From Caulobacter sp. 73W (lineage in GTDB: Bacteria; Pseudomonadota; Alphaproteobacteria; Caulobacterales; Caulobacteraceae): DNA of 64,000 bases. The notes beneath the pieces are model-generated. The model did no database searches. It worked only from the letters and a program-made list of their open reading frames with translations, and was not told the origin of the DNA. The stretch is from assembly GCF_041021955.1 (NCBI RefSeq), contig NZ_CP158375.1, positions 496,001 through 560,000 of the forward strand. Direction: 5' to 3'. Of the stretch, positions 17,823 to 26,962 are shown piece by piece (position 1 is the first letter of the stretch; every line of letters begins with the position of its first letter). A program made the position numbers and the translations under genes.

Positions 17823-20054
17823 ATGTCACATCACAATTTCCGGGCACGCACTTGGCTGCTGGCCACCACCGCGGCTTTGGCGATCAGCGGCGCTGCTCGC
17901 GCCGATGAGGCCGCCGACGCCGCTGCGGAAGCGACCACGGTCGAACAGGTGATCGTCACCGGCGATATCGCGTTCCGCAACCGCACCAGCGATCCGAACC
18001 CCGTCCTGTCCTACGACCTGGAATACTTCCAGCGTTTCGAGCCGGTGTCGGTGGGCGAAATGCTGAAGCGCGTTCCGGGCGTGACCTTCACTTCCGACGT
18101 GCTGGAGTTCGACGGCGTGTCCATGCGCGGCCTGCCGCCAGGCTACACGCAGGTCCTGATCAACGGCCGGCGGGCGCCGGGCGGTGAGGCTGACCGCAGC
18201 TTCTTCGTCGATCGCATTCCCGCCGAACTGGTTGAGCGCATCGAGATCATCCGCTCGCCGCGCGCCGACCAGCCGAGCGAGGGCCTGGCCGGCTCGCTGA
18301 ACGTCATCCTCAAGGAAGGCGCGCAGCTCGAGGGCGGCTTCGTGAAGGCCGGCGCCCTGATCAACGAAGACGGCAAGGTCCGCCCCTCTGGCGCGGTGGC
18401 CTATGCCGGCACGGTCGGCGACACCAGCTTCTGGGGCGCGCTCAACTACCAAGGTCGTCGCAATCCCAAGAAGAAGACCAGCTGGCGCTACGACGGCACG
18501 TTCAGCGAGCTGGACAATATAGAACGTCAGGACGACACCCGAGACGGCGTCGACCTCTCGGCCAACGCGGAACTGACTCATCGCTTCGATACCGGCCAAA
18601 TCCGCCTGAGCGGCCTGGTGGTCGATACGGATCGGGACGAGGACGAAACCTCGCTCACCTACGTTGACGCCGGCGGCGGACGCTTCACCGCACTGGACGA
18701 AGCCGAGGTTCAGGCCGAGCGCATCTCGCAGCAGACCTATCAATTCAGCGCCGACGGCAAGTTCGATCTGGCGGGCGGCGTGCTGACCGCGAACATCGGC
18801 TGGGCCGGCTTCCGCGAGGACACCAACTCCCGTCTGGTCGTGGGCGGTGACCTGAGCGAACTGGAGCTCGACGAATACACCACCCTCGACATCACCGACG
18901 ATGAGTACTCCGGCGGCGCCGCCTACGCCTGGAACTTCTCCACGTCCAAGCTGAAGGTCGGCGTCGATCTTCTGCGCAAGGAGCGCGAGGGCGCCGAGGT
19001 CGAGTATGACATCGATGATGGCGAGGTCGGCGACGCGGACCCCGCGCCGGGCGCGATCTATGGGATCAAGGAAACGCGGATCGATCCCTATGTCCGCTAC
19101 ACCTTCACGCCGAACGACCAGTGGAATTTCGACGCCGGCCTGCGCGTCGAGAACACCGACCGCGACATCACCAGCGACCTTGGCACGGTGAGCTACAGCA
19201 AGACCCAGTGGAATCCTTCGTTCCACCTGACCTACACGCCCAACAGCGAGGACCAGTTCCGCGCCTCGCTGGCCCGCACGGTGCGCCGCGCCGGCTACGA
19301 CCTGATCATCCCGTACTTGGCCGAGGAGGAGCCGACGGACGACGACGATCTGCGCGGCAATCCGCGTCTGGTCGACGAAACGGCCTGGGGCCTCGACGTC
19401 GGCTATGAGCGTCGCCTGGGCGCCCAAGGCATCTTCGGCGTCAACATCTTCTACCGTGATGTCAGCGACCTGATCGAAGTGGTCGGCACAAGCGAGACCT
19501 CGTCGTCGGGGCTGGGCAATATCTACGAGCCGCGCAACATCGGCTCGGGCCAGACGTGGGGCGTGGAGGTCGATTTCTCGTCGCCGCTGACGATCATCGG
19601 CCTGCCCGACACGGGTCTGTTCGCCAACTACACCTTCATGGACAGCTCGGTGGAGGATCCCTTCACCGGCGCAGACCGCCGGTTCACCAATCAGCCGCAC
19701 CACGTCTACAACGTCGGCTTCATCCATACGGTGCGCGATTGGGGCGTCAGCTTCGGCGCCAGCGCCTACAGCCGCTCGGCCGGTTACGAATCGGCCATGG
19801 ATGAGACGGTCAAGGTCGCCTACACCGCCGACATGGAAGCCTTCATCGAGAAGCGCATCGGCGACAACGTCGTGGTCCGCCTCGCCGGCATGAACCTGCT
19901 GGACAAGAAAAAGAAGGAAACCTTCCGCAAGTATGACGGCGACTCGGTTGAGGAGATCCTTGAGAACCGCGCCAACGGCGATATCGACGAGGGCGAGCTG
20001 GAAAGCGAACGCTCGGGCGCGCTGTATCAAGTGACCCTGCGGGTGGCCTTCTGA
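17823..20054 (+). CDS. TonB-dependent receptor, phytase-linked
   Basis: A 743-residue outer-membrane receptor. A signal peptide ends near GAARADEA; TTVEQVIVTGD is the TonB-box region; the plug follows (LKRVPGVTF, SMRGLPPGYTQVLINGRRAPGG, IEIIRSPRADQPSEGLAGSLNVILK), then a long beta-barrel ending in a terminal Phe, as usual for barrels. The ATG at 17823 was preferred over upstream frames because of the signal peptide. The next gene, a phytase, starts within its stop codon (TGATG). The receptor therefore probably takes up a phytate-derived or other phosphorylated compound (inference). A TGTCAT-type stretch upstream is discussed under rejected items. Confidence 0.93.
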   Translation: MSHHNFRARTWLLATTAALAISGAARADEAADAAAEATTVEQVIVTGDIAFRNRTSDPNPVLSYDLEYFQRFEPVSVGEMLKRVPGVTFTSDVLEFDGVSMRGLPPGYTQVLINGRRAPGGEADRSFFVDRIPAELVERIEIIRSPRADQPSEGLAGSLNVILKEGAQLEGGFVKAGALINEDGKVRPSGAVAYAGTVGDTSFWGALNYQGRRNPKKKTSWRYDGTFSELDNIERQDDTRDGVDLSANAELTHRFDTGQIRLSGLVVDTDRDEDETSLTYVDAGGGRFTALDEAEVQAERISQQTYQFSADGKFDLAGGVLTANIGWAGFREDTNSRLVVGGDLSELELDEYTTLDITDDEYSGGAAYAWNFSTSKLKVGVDLLRKEREGAEVEYDIDDGEVGDADPAPGAIYGIKETRIDPYVRYTFTPNDQWNFDAGLRVENTDRDITSDLGTVSYSKTQWNPSFHLTYTPNSEDQFRASLARTVRRAGYDLIIPYLAEEEPTDDDDLRGNPRLVDETAWGLDVGYERRLGAQGIFGVNIFYRDVSDLIEVVGTSETSSSGLGNIYEPRNIGSGQTWGVEVDFSSPLTIIGLPDTGLFANYTFMDSSVEDPFTGADRRFTNQPHHVYNVGFIHTVRDWGVSFGASAYSRSAGYESAMDETVKVAYTADMEAFIEKRIGDNVVVRLAGMNLLDKKKKETFRKYDGDSVEEILENRANGDIDEGELESERSGALYQVTLRVAF

Positions 20055-21091
20055 TGCGCAATCTCCTCCTTATCGCGGCCTCGGCGGCGGCTCTGGCCGC
20101 CTGCGCCACGGGCCCTGGCCCGGACAAGACGCCGACCGTCAACGTCGCCATGGTCCGCGAGACCGATCCGGTGCAGTCCGTGGACGACGCCGCCGACGAT
20201 CCCGCCATCTGGCGCAACGCCGCCGATCCGGCCGCCAGCCTGATCGTCGCCACCGACAAGAAGGCCGGCCTGGTGGTCTATGGCCTCGACGGCAAGCGTC
20301 GGGATTTCAAGGCGGCTGGGCGGGTCAACAATGTCGACCTGCGCGATGGCGTGACGATCAACGGCAAGCCGGGCGTGCTGGTCGTCGCCAGCGACCGCAA
20401 TGATCCGCTGAACGGCGCCCTGGCCCTGTTCAGCCTGGCGCCCACCGGCCTGCTGACCGAGCTGGGCAAGGTTCCCGGTGTGGCGGGCGAGGCCTATGGC
20501 CTGTGCATGTGGCGCGCGGCGGACCAGGCGGTCTACGCTTTCCTGGTGATGAAGGACGGCGCGATCGCCCAGGTGGCCCTGGACGCCTCGGGCGCCGCGC
20601 CGACGGGCAAGGTGGTCCGCACCCTGAAGCTGGGCACGCAGTCGGAAGGCTGCGTGGCCGACGACCGCACGGGCAAGCTCTATGTGGGCGAGGAAGATGT
20701 GGGCGTGTGGAGCTTCGACGCCGCCGCGACCGCGCCGACCACCGCCACGGCGTTCGCCAAGGTGGACCGCATCAAGCAGTTCGATGATGTCGAGGGCCTG
20801 GCCATCGCGGCCGAGGGCGCGACGGGCGGTTGGCTGATCGCTTCGAGCCAGGGCGACAACGCGTTCGCGGTCTACAAGCTGGAGGACGCGGCCTATGTGG
20901 GGCGCTTCCGGATTGGCGGCGAAGGCTCTGAAAGCGTTCAGGAAACCGACGGGCTGGAATTGGCGGTCGGCGACTTCGGGCCGGACTTTCCGGGCGGGAT
21001 CTTCGTGGCCCAGGACGGCGACAACCGGCCCGATCCGCAGAACTTCAAGCTGACGTCCTGGAACCGCATTAAGGCGGCCCTGGGACTGTAG
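20054..21091 (+). CDS. Beta-propeller phytase lipoprotein
   Basis: A 345-residue protein with a lipoprotein signal (LAAC, lipidated Cys at about residue 16). The body is the 3-phytase beta-propeller family: DDAADDPAIWRN is the family calcium/phosphate motif, followed by YGLDGKRRDF, RVNNVDLRDG, EGCVADDRTGKLYVGEE and DDVEGLAI, plus a C-terminal FVAQDGDNRPD. It removes phosphate from phytate using calcium. It is translationally coupled to the preceding TonB receptor, an arrangement known for secreted phytases in alphaproteobacteria. Followed by a strong terminator. Confidence 0.95.
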   Translation: MRNLLLIAASAAALAACATGPGPDKTPTVNVAMVRETDPVQSVDDAADDPAIWRNAADPAASLIVATDKKAGLVVYGLDGKRRDFKAAGRVNNVDLRDGVTINGKPGVLVVASDRNDPLNGALALFSLAPTGLLTELGKVPGVAGEAYGLCMWRAADQAVYAFLVMKDGAIAQVALDASGAAPTGKVVRTLKLGTQSEGCVADDRTGKLYVGEEDVGVWSFDAAATAPTTATAFAKVDRIKQFDDVEGLAIAAEGATGGWLIASSQGDNAFAVYKLEDAAYVGRFRIGGEGSESVQETDGLELAVGDFGPDFPGGIFVAQDGDNRPDPQNFKLTSWNRIKAALGL

Positions 21092-21159
21092 GAATTCGGA
21101 TACGGCGCCGAGGAGAATTCGACCACGAAATCGGATACTTCGACGACGAAATGGATGAA

Positions 21160-21190
21160 GGGCCGCCGGATCATCCGGCGGCCCTTTTTT
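21160..21190 (+). terminator. Rho-independent terminator after phytase
   Basis: Perfect stem GGGCCGCCGGAT/ATCCGGCGGCCC with a one-base loop, followed by six T on the plus strand. Ends the TonB receptor-phytase transcript, just before the convergent GGT stop codon at 21192. Confidence 0.93.
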
Positions 21191-21191
21191 C

Positions 21192-22919
21192 TTACTTCAC
21201 GCCGATGGCGAGAGCGTCCGGCCGGCGGGTGTCCGCCGCGCCGTAGAACAGCCCGTTCTCGATCATGATCGACTGGGTGCTGCCCATGGTCATCGACCTG
21301 GTGACCTTGTGGCCCCTGGCCTCCAGCAGCGGGACGAGATCCTGCGGGATCCCCTCCTCCAGCTCCAGCGGGCCGTCGATGCCCGACTGGTTGATCCGCG
21401 GGCGCATGGCCGCCTCGGCGATGTTCAGCTTGTGGTCGATCACATTGACCAGCAGCTGGGCCATGGTGGCGATGATGTAGCCGCCGCCCGGGGTGCCGGT
21501 GACCAGCCAGGGCTTGTCGTCCTTGAAGACGATCAGCGGCGTGATGGTCGAGCCCACCCGCTTGCCCGGCGCCGGACGGTTGGCCTCGCTATCCTCGCCG
21601 CGCACGCCCCAGGCGAAGTTGCCCATGGAGTTGTTGAGCAGGACCCCCGTCCCCGGCGCCACCACGTGCGCGCCGTAGGACGACGAGATCGTATAGGTGT
21701 TGCTGACCGCGTTGCCCTCGGCGTCGGCCACGGAGAAGTGGGTCGTGTCCGGGCTTTCGTGCTTGTACGGATCGCCGACCTTGAAGGTCGAGGTGGTCAG
21801 CGACTTGTCCATGGAGATCAGCTTGGCGCGCTCAGCCGCGTAGGCCTTGCTGGCCAGGCCGGCGACCGGGGTCTTCCACTGAGGCGGACCGCCGACGAAG
21901 GCGCGGTCGGCCCAGCCGATCTTCATCGCCTCGGAGATCACGTGCATGGACGCGACGCTGTTCCAGCCCAGCTTGGGCATGTCGAAGTGTTCGAGGACGT
22001 TCATCACCTCGGCCAGGGTCACGCCCGAGGCGGTCGGCGGCATATAGGCGATCTTCAGGCCGCGATAGCTGGACCAGATCGGGTCGGCGACGTTGGCCTT
22101 GTAGGCGGCCAGGTCCTCCATGGTCATGACGCCGCCATTGGCCTTCATGCCATCGACGATCTTCCTGGCCACGGCGCCCTTGTAGAAGGCGTCCTGACCG
22201 CCATCGCGGATCTGGGCCAGGGTCCAGGCCAGGTCCGGCTGCTTGAACAGCTCGCCCGCCTTATAGGCCGAGCCGTCGGCCTTGAAGAACGCCTTGGTCG
22301 CGCCCGGATCGCGGGCCATCGCCTTCTGGCGGGCGGCGGTGGCCTGGGCTTCGTCGTCGGTGAGGATCACGCCGTCGCGGGCCAGCTTCACCGCCGGCTC
22401 GACGACCTTCTTCCAGGGCAGCTTGCCGAAGCGGCTGTGGGCGGCCCACAGGCCGGCGACCGTGCCGGGGGTCGAAACGCCCTTGAACGAGGCGATCTTG
22501 TTGGGGTCGGAGCGGCCGTTCGCGCCCAGCAGCAGGTCGGGCGTCGTCGCCTTGGGCGCCTCGCCGTAATATTCGATGGTGATGGTCTGGTTGGTCTTGG
22601 CCATGTGGACGACCATGTAGCCGCCCCCGCCCAGGTTGCCGGCGCGCGGCAGGGTCACCGCCTCGGCGAAGCCCACGGCCACGGCGGCGTCCACCGCGTT
22701 GCCGCCCTGGCGCAGGATCTCGGCCCCGACCTTCGCGGCGATGGTGTTCTGGGCCACGACCATGCCCTGGCGGCCAATGGTCGGGTTGTGGATCTGGCCG
22801 TAGCCGACGATGTCGCCGCCCGAGCCGGCCTGGGCGAGGACGGGCGAGACCGCGGCGGTCTGCAGGGTGATCGCCGCCACGCCGGCGACGAGCATTCGGC
22901 CGAAACGACCAGGCTTCAT
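21192..22919 (-). CDS. ggt: Gamma-glutamyltransferase
   Basis: A 575-residue precursor with a signal peptide ending near SPVLAQ. The autoprocessing/catalytic Thr lies in DTTHFSVADAEGNAVSNTYT at about residue 390, so self-cleavage would give a large subunit and a small subunit of about 185 residues. GTPGGGYII and INQSGIDGPLELE are conserved small-subunit segments. It transfers or hydrolyses the gamma-glutamyl bond of glutathione and related peptides in the periplasm. The ATG at 22919 follows GGGAG; the open frame continues upstream only by overlap with the receptor gene. It lies 77 bases downstream of a TonB receptor gene, separated by a hairpin terminator. Confidence 0.94.
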   Translation of the reverse strand: MKPGRFGRMLVAGVAAITLQTAAVSPVLAQAGSGGDIVGYGQIHNPTIGRQGMVVAQNTIAAKVGAEILRQGGNAVDAAVAVGFAEAVTLPRAGNLGGGGYMVVHMAKTNQTITIEYYGEAPKATTPDLLLGANGRSDPNKIASFKGVSTPGTVAGLWAAHSRFGKLPWKKVVEPAVKLARDGVILTDDEAQATAARQKAMARDPGATKAFFKADGSAYKAGELFKQPDLAWTLAQIRDGGQDAFYKGAVARKIVDGMKANGGVMTMEDLAAYKANVADPIWSSYRGLKIAYMPPTASGVTLAEVMNVLEHFDMPKLGWNSVASMHVISEAMKIGWADRAFVGGPPQWKTPVAGLASKAYAAERAKLISMDKSLTTSTFKVGDPYKHESPDTTHFSVADAEGNAVSNTYTISSSYGAHVVAPGTGVLLNNSMGNFAWGVRGEDSEANRPAPGKRVGSTITPLIVFKDDKPWLVTGTPGGGYIIATMAQLLVNVIDHKLNIAEAAMRPRINQSGIDGPLELEEGIPQDLVPLLEARGHKVTRSMTMGSTQSIMIENGLFYGAADTRRPDALAIGVK

Positions 22920-22956
22920 GGGGCACTCCCGATTACGCGAAGCATTGAAACAGAAA

Positions 22957-22981
22957 CTCCCGCCGGCTGGGCCGGCGGGAG
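22957..22981 (-). terminator. Hairpin between TonB receptor and GGT genes
   Basis: Perfect 11-base stem CTCCCGCCGGC/GCCGGCGGGAG with a 3-base loop, 16 bases beyond the receptor stop. On the minus strand it is followed by TTTCTGTTTC, so it can terminate or attenuate transcription. GGT is immediately downstream, so read-through would still allow coexpression. Confidence 0.8.
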
Positions 22982-22996
22982 CGAAGCAGTCCGGAC

Positions 22997-25900
22997 TTAG
23001 AAGCTCTTGCGGACGTTGACGTACCAGTAGCGGCTGTACGGGGTGTACAGGTTGCCCAGGTAGCCGTCCGACGACAGCGGCGGCTTCTCGTCGGTGAGGT
23101 TGCGGGCGCCGATCCGCAGGCGGGTGTTCTGCGCCCAACCGCCCTCGAACTCATACTGAGCGTAGAGGTTCGCGGTGATCTGCGAGTCCACGACCCACGG
23201 CATGCCAGCGGAATCCAGCAGGTCGGTGTCGTTCACGTCGTCGATGTACTGGGTGAAGGCGCCGACGGTGAACTGCTCGTAGCGCCAGGTCGCCGAGGCC
23301 GACAGCTTCCACTCCGGACGACCGCGACGCTTCAGCAGGTCGCCGCCGCCCGACAGGGTGGTGCCGGCGTTGATCTGGCCGGCCGCGCGGGCGTCGATCA
23401 AGGCGGCCACGTCCGGCGACGGAGCCTGGTAGAACTTGATCAGGTGGGCGGCGTTGAAGTTGACGTCGAAGTCGCCGAACTTGGTGCCGTACAGGCGGTA
23501 CATGACCCCGATGTCGAGGCCGCGCGCTTCCTGCGGCAGCAGGTTCACGTACTGGTCCTGAACACCCAGCACCTGGCCGACCGGGGCCAGACCCGTGTTG
23601 GCGAAGGCCGCGATGTCGTCAGCCGTGGGCGCGGCGCGCAGGATGTTCGGGTTGGATTGGCCCTGGGTGCGCAGCAGGTAGTCGAGCACCAAGGCGTTGC
23701 CGCCGCCGAACAGGCCGACGATGCCTTCCTGCTTGATGCGCCAGTAGTCGGCCGTGAAGGTGAAGCGGCCGATCTCGCTGGGCAGGAAGCGCGGCTCGAA
23801 GACCACGCCGACGCTGGTGTTCTCGGACTCTTCCGGCTTCAGGTTCTGGTTGCCCGAGCGCAGCTCCGGCGTGCTGTTCGAACGGGCGCAGTTGGCGAAG
23901 CTGGTGATGCGGCCAGCGCGGAAGTCAGCCTCGCAGCGGACCCAGTCGGTGCGGGTGTTGGAGCGGGTCACCAGGGTGGCGTTCACCTGCTCCAGGTTCG
24001 GAGCCTTGAAGCCCTGAGCCCAGGAGCCGCGGAAGCGCAGGCCGTCGAACACGTCCCAGGCCACGGCGATCTTCGGCTTGGCCACATCGCCCACGTCCGA
24101 GAAGTGCTCGTAGCGGCCGGCGAACTGCGCCTCGATGCTGCGGACCAGCGGGATGTTCATCTCGGGCGAGATCACCGGCACGGCGAACTCGATATAGGCC
24201 GAGGCCACTTCGCGCGAACCCTTGGTGTCCGGCGACGGGCTGGTGCCGATCAGGTCGCTGTCATAGACGACGCCGGTGATCGGGTTGGTGAACTTGGTCG
24301 TGCCGTCGACGCGGGCGTCACGGTCGTCCTTCTGGGTTTCGCGGCGCACTTCGACGCCGGCGGCCATGCCCAGATCACCGCCCGGCAGGGCGAACAGGTC
24401 GGCCTTGGAGACCTTGAAGTCCCACAGGGCCAGGGTGCTCTTGCTGGTGCGCTGGCTCTTGACCTTGATGGCGTCGATGGCCGCCTGGCTGCTGGGCGTG
24501 GCGTCGCCGACGCTGGTGCGGGATGCATCCGCGCCGTTGAACGGGTTGTAGGCGTCCGGGGTCGACAGGCCCAGCTGGCGCTGGACCAGCGTGGCGGACA
24601 GGCCGTCGGAGACGTCCTCGACCTTGGCCGACGAATAGAGCGCGGCGGTCTCCCAGCGGAAGCCGAACTTCTCGCCCTTCAGGCCGGCCAGATAGCGGTT
24701 CTGGGCGTTGGCGACCTCGACCAGGGCGTTGCCCGTATCGACGAAGTTGTAGGCCGTCAGGGTGACGCCCACGCCGGCGGCCGGGGCGTCGATGCCCGCA
24801 AGGCGTCCCGGCAGGCCGGTGGCGCCGAACGGGTTGTAATAGTTCGAGCCCGGCGCGGTCAGGACCTGGGCGGTCGTCGTATAGACCGGGGTCTGCCAGG
24901 CTTCGGTGTCGGCGCGGTAGAGGCCGAGTTCGCCAAAGGCGGTGACGCCTTCGGTCAGCTCGTAGTTGCCGGTCAGGAACAGGTTCGAACGCTTCAGCGC
25001 CGGCATGACCGACACGCCCGCGGCGCCGGTGTCGAAGCGCAGGTCGCGTTCCGCGCCCGCCGTGGCCAGGGCGGCGTCGTCGATGCAGGCCTGGCCCGTA
25101 ACGTTCGCCAGGCAGCCGGCGTAGCTGGTCGGCTGGATGTGGAAGGCGCCGGCGGCGGAGGTCAGCAGCGCGCCGTTGCGGCGGACGGCCGAACGGGCGG
25201 TGAAGTTGCCCCAGGCGGTCTGGGTCGTGCGGCTGTCCAGGCTGGCGGCGCCGTCGAAGCGCGTGCCGGCGAACAGCGGACGACGGTCGGACGAGGCGGT
25301 GAACTCCTGGTCCGTGGAGCGCAGTTCCGTCCGCTTGTCGTAGGTGAAGAAGGCCGTGACGTTGCCGCGCTCGAAGTTGCGGCCCAACAGGGCGGTGAAG
25401 TTGTACTCCTCCATGTTGGTGCCTTCGGCCGCGCCGTAGGTCGCCTCGACCTCAGCGCCGTCGTAGTTGTCCTGCAGCACGGTGTTCACGACGCCGGCCA
25501 CGGCGTCCGAGCCGTAGAGGGCGGCGGCGCCGTCACGCAGCACTTCCAGCCGCTTCAGGCCCGAGGTGGGGATGGCGTTGGTGTTGTAGGTGATGGTCGG
25601 CACCAGGCTGAGGCCGTCGGCCTGGCTGGTCGGGTGGGCCACGACGCGGCGGCCGTTCAGCAGGACCAGGGTGTTGCCCGAGCCCAGATTGCGCAGGTTC
25701 ACCGAACCGATGTCGCCGCGCGCCGAGTTGGAGGAGTTCGGCAGGTAGGACGAGTTGTAGTTGACGTCGCCCATCTGCGGGATGGCGCGGAACAGTTCAT
25801 CGCCCGACACGGCGCTGATCGCGTCCAGGTCCTGCTCGCCGACCACGGTCACGGGCAGAGCCGCGGTGACCTTGGAGCCTTCGATGCGGGTGCCGACGAC

Positions 25901-26017
25901 CACGATCTCCTCGATCGCCGCGTCGTCCTGGGCCCAGGCCTGGCCGCCCGCCATGACGGCGACGCTGAGCGCGGTGCTCATCAACAGGAGCGAGCGCCCC
26001 TTGCGATTATTGTTCAT
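22997..26017 (-). CDS. Large TonB-dependent receptor
   Basis: A 1006-residue outer-membrane receptor with a signal peptide (ending near GGQAWAQDD), a TonB box region AIEEIVVVGTRIEG, a plug with VNLRNLGSGNTLVLLNGRRV and RLEVLRDGAAALYGSDAVAGVVN, and a long barrel ending YWYVNVRKSF with terminal Phe. The size and the ALYGSDAVAGVVN plug type match the peptide/oligomer-uptake class common in Caulobacterales and Xanthomonadales. Adjacent GGT suggests a gamma-glutamyl peptide or glutathione-derived substrate (inference). GAGGGGAAC precedes the ATG at 26017. The 5' leader has two hairpins. Confidence 0.93.
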   Translation of the reverse strand: MNNNRKGRSLLLMSTALSVAVMAGGQAWAQDDAAIEEIVVVGTRIEGSKVTAALPVTVVGEQDLDAISAVSGDELFRAIPQMGDVNYNSSYLPNSSNSARGDIGSVNLRNLGSGNTLVLLNGRRVVAHPTSQADGLSLVPTITYNTNAIPTSGLKRLEVLRDGAAALYGSDAVAGVVNTVLQDNYDGAEVEATYGAAEGTNMEEYNFTALLGRNFERGNVTAFFTYDKRTELRSTDQEFTASSDRRPLFAGTRFDGAASLDSRTTQTAWGNFTARSAVRRNGALLTSAAGAFHIQPTSYAGCLANVTGQACIDDAALATAGAERDLRFDTGAAGVSVMPALKRSNLFLTGNYELTEGVTAFGELGLYRADTEAWQTPVYTTTAQVLTAPGSNYYNPFGATGLPGRLAGIDAPAAGVGVTLTAYNFVDTGNALVEVANAQNRYLAGLKGEKFGFRWETAALYSSAKVEDVSDGLSATLVQRQLGLSTPDAYNPFNGADASRTSVGDATPSSQAAIDAIKVKSQRTSKSTLALWDFKVSKADLFALPGGDLGMAAGVEVRRETQKDDRDARVDGTTKFTNPITGVVYDSDLIGTSPSPDTKGSREVASAYIEFAVPVISPEMNIPLVRSIEAQFAGRYEHFSDVGDVAKPKIAVAWDVFDGLRFRGSWAQGFKAPNLEQVNATLVTRSNTRTDWVRCEADFRAGRITSFANCARSNSTPELRSGNQNLKPEESENTSVGVVFEPRFLPSEIGRFTFTADYWRIKQEGIVGLFGGGNALVLDYLLRTQGQSNPNILRAAPTADDIAAFANTGLAPVGQVLGVQDQYVNLLPQEARGLDIGVMYRLYGTKFGDFDVNFNAAHLIKFYQAPSPDVAALIDARAAGQINAGTTLSGGGDLLKRRGRPEWKLSASATWRYEQFTVGAFTQYIDDVNDTDLLDSAGMPWVVDSQITANLYAQYEFEGGWAQNTRLRIGARNLTDEKPPLSSDGYLGNLYTPYSRYWYVNVRKSF

Positions 26018-26054
26018 GATGTTCCCCTCGACTTTTACTCTGTGTTGCAAAGCC

Positions 26055-26109
26055 GCTGGCCTGCCCCCTTTAAGCAGACCAGCTTCTCGGTAAGACCGAG
26101 ACGCAAGCT
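26055..26109 (-). promoter_or_regulatory. Two tandem hairpins in the TonB receptor leader
   Basis: Within 95 bases upstream of the receptor ATG are GCTGGCCTGC/GCAGACCAGC (26055-26083; the one mismatch becomes a G-U pair only in the minus-strand RNA) and AGCTT-CTCGGT-AAG-ACCGAG-ACGC-AAGCT (26081-26109). The wobble pair suggests that RNA structure is conserved on the transcribed strand. They may act in attenuation or mRNA stability; no known riboswitch was recognised. The rest of the 26018-26323 gap holds no gene that I can see. Confidence 0.45.
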
Positions 26110-26323
26110 GACTCCCCTCCCTCATCCGATTTGGTGAATAGGGGCGCGTCGGGGCCACTCAGGGTTGCGGGTGCGTCTTTTTAGTCACCATTTTCGCGAC
26201 CTCCGGCGAAATGAAAACGTCAAAGCAATCTGCGATTGAATTTCCTGACGCGAGTTTCCGACAGGCGGCTGGCGTCCGGTCGGGGGAGTTGCTAAACGGA
26301 TCGCCCTGCCGATCCAGGGCCTT

Positions 26324-26408
26324 GCGGGCGTGGTGAAACTGGTAGACGCGCCGGACTCAAAATCCGGTTCCGAAAGGAGTGTCGGTTCGACCCCGACCGC
26401 CCGCACCA
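26324..26408 (+). tRNA. tRNA-Leu (anticodon CAA)
   Basis: Cloverleaf of 85 bases including encoded CCA. Acceptor GCGGGCG pairs with CGCCCGC (26398-26404), the discriminator is A at 26405 and CCA is at 26406-26408. The D-arm region is TGGTGAAACTGGTAGACGC, the anticodon stem CCGGA/TCCGG holds the CAA loop, a class II variable arm follows, and the T loop is GGTTCGACCCC. It decodes UUG. Nothing in the flanks suggests an integrated element at its 3' end. Confidence 0.97.
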
Positions 26409-26492
26409 AATCTTCAAACCGGCGGCGAACGCCGCAATATGGACATGCTCTGGGGCGCTTCTCTTTCCGCTGAAGCTCAGCGGGAGGCGCGC

Positions 26493-26924
26493 ATGTCCGC
26501 CAGGTCGACGATCCGGCTCACCCGACGCCTGCTGATGGGCGTGACGGCGATCCTGCCGGCCTTTCCCGCCCTTGCCGCCGCCGAGGCGAGCCCGATCCAC
26601 CAGCTTCGGGTCTATGAGATCTTCGAAGGCAACAAGGCCGCCTTCCACGAGCGGTTCCGCGATCATGCGGTGCGGATCATGGAGCGGCATGGCTTCGACA
26701 TCGTCGCCATGTGGGAGGCCAAGACCCCTGCCCGCACCGAGTTCGTCTACATCCTGAAATGGCCCGACGAGGCGACGATGAAGGACCGCTGGGCTCAATT
26801 CATGGCCGACGAGGAGTGGGCCGCCATCAAGCGGCGGACGGCGGCGCGGCACGGCCGGCTGGTCGGCGAGATCGAGGAACGGGTTCTGCGCCTGACCGAC
26901 TATTCGCCGCGTCCGCCGGCCTGA
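26493..26924 (+). CDS. NIPSNAP-family protein with export signal
   Basis: A 143-residue protein. Arg-rich RLTRRLL followed by MGVTAILPAFPALAAAEA looks like a signal peptide. The mature region is a NIPSNAP-type ferredoxin-like domain: IHQLRVYEIFEGNKAAFHERFRDHAVRIMERHGF, then FVYILKWPDEATMKDRWAQFMADEEW. The role of this family in bacteria is unknown. The start at 26493 has GGGAGG six bases upstream; an earlier in-frame ATG at 26439 has no such site, and the open frame before that runs into the tRNA gene. Confidence 0.85.
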   Translation: MSARSTIRLTRRLLMGVTAILPAFPALAAAEASPIHQLRVYEIFEGNKAAFHERFRDHAVRIMERHGFDIVAMWEAKTPARTEFVYILKWPDEATMKDRWAQFMADEEWAAIKRRTAARHGRLVGEIEERVLRLTDYSPRPPA

Positions 26925-26962
26925 CCCTTGCCGCCGCCGGCCACGCTCACGATCTGTTCGGC

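Noticed and set aside
26324-26450. Genomic-island attachment site at the tRNA-Leu gene
   Set aside because: No integrase, no direct repeat of the tRNA 3' end was seen nearby, and flanking genes are ordinary chromosomal ones.
26379-26492. N-terminal extension of the NIPSNAP gene beginning within tRNA-Leu
   Set aside because: No ribosome binding site, overlap with a functional tRNA, and the signal peptide begins properly at 26493.
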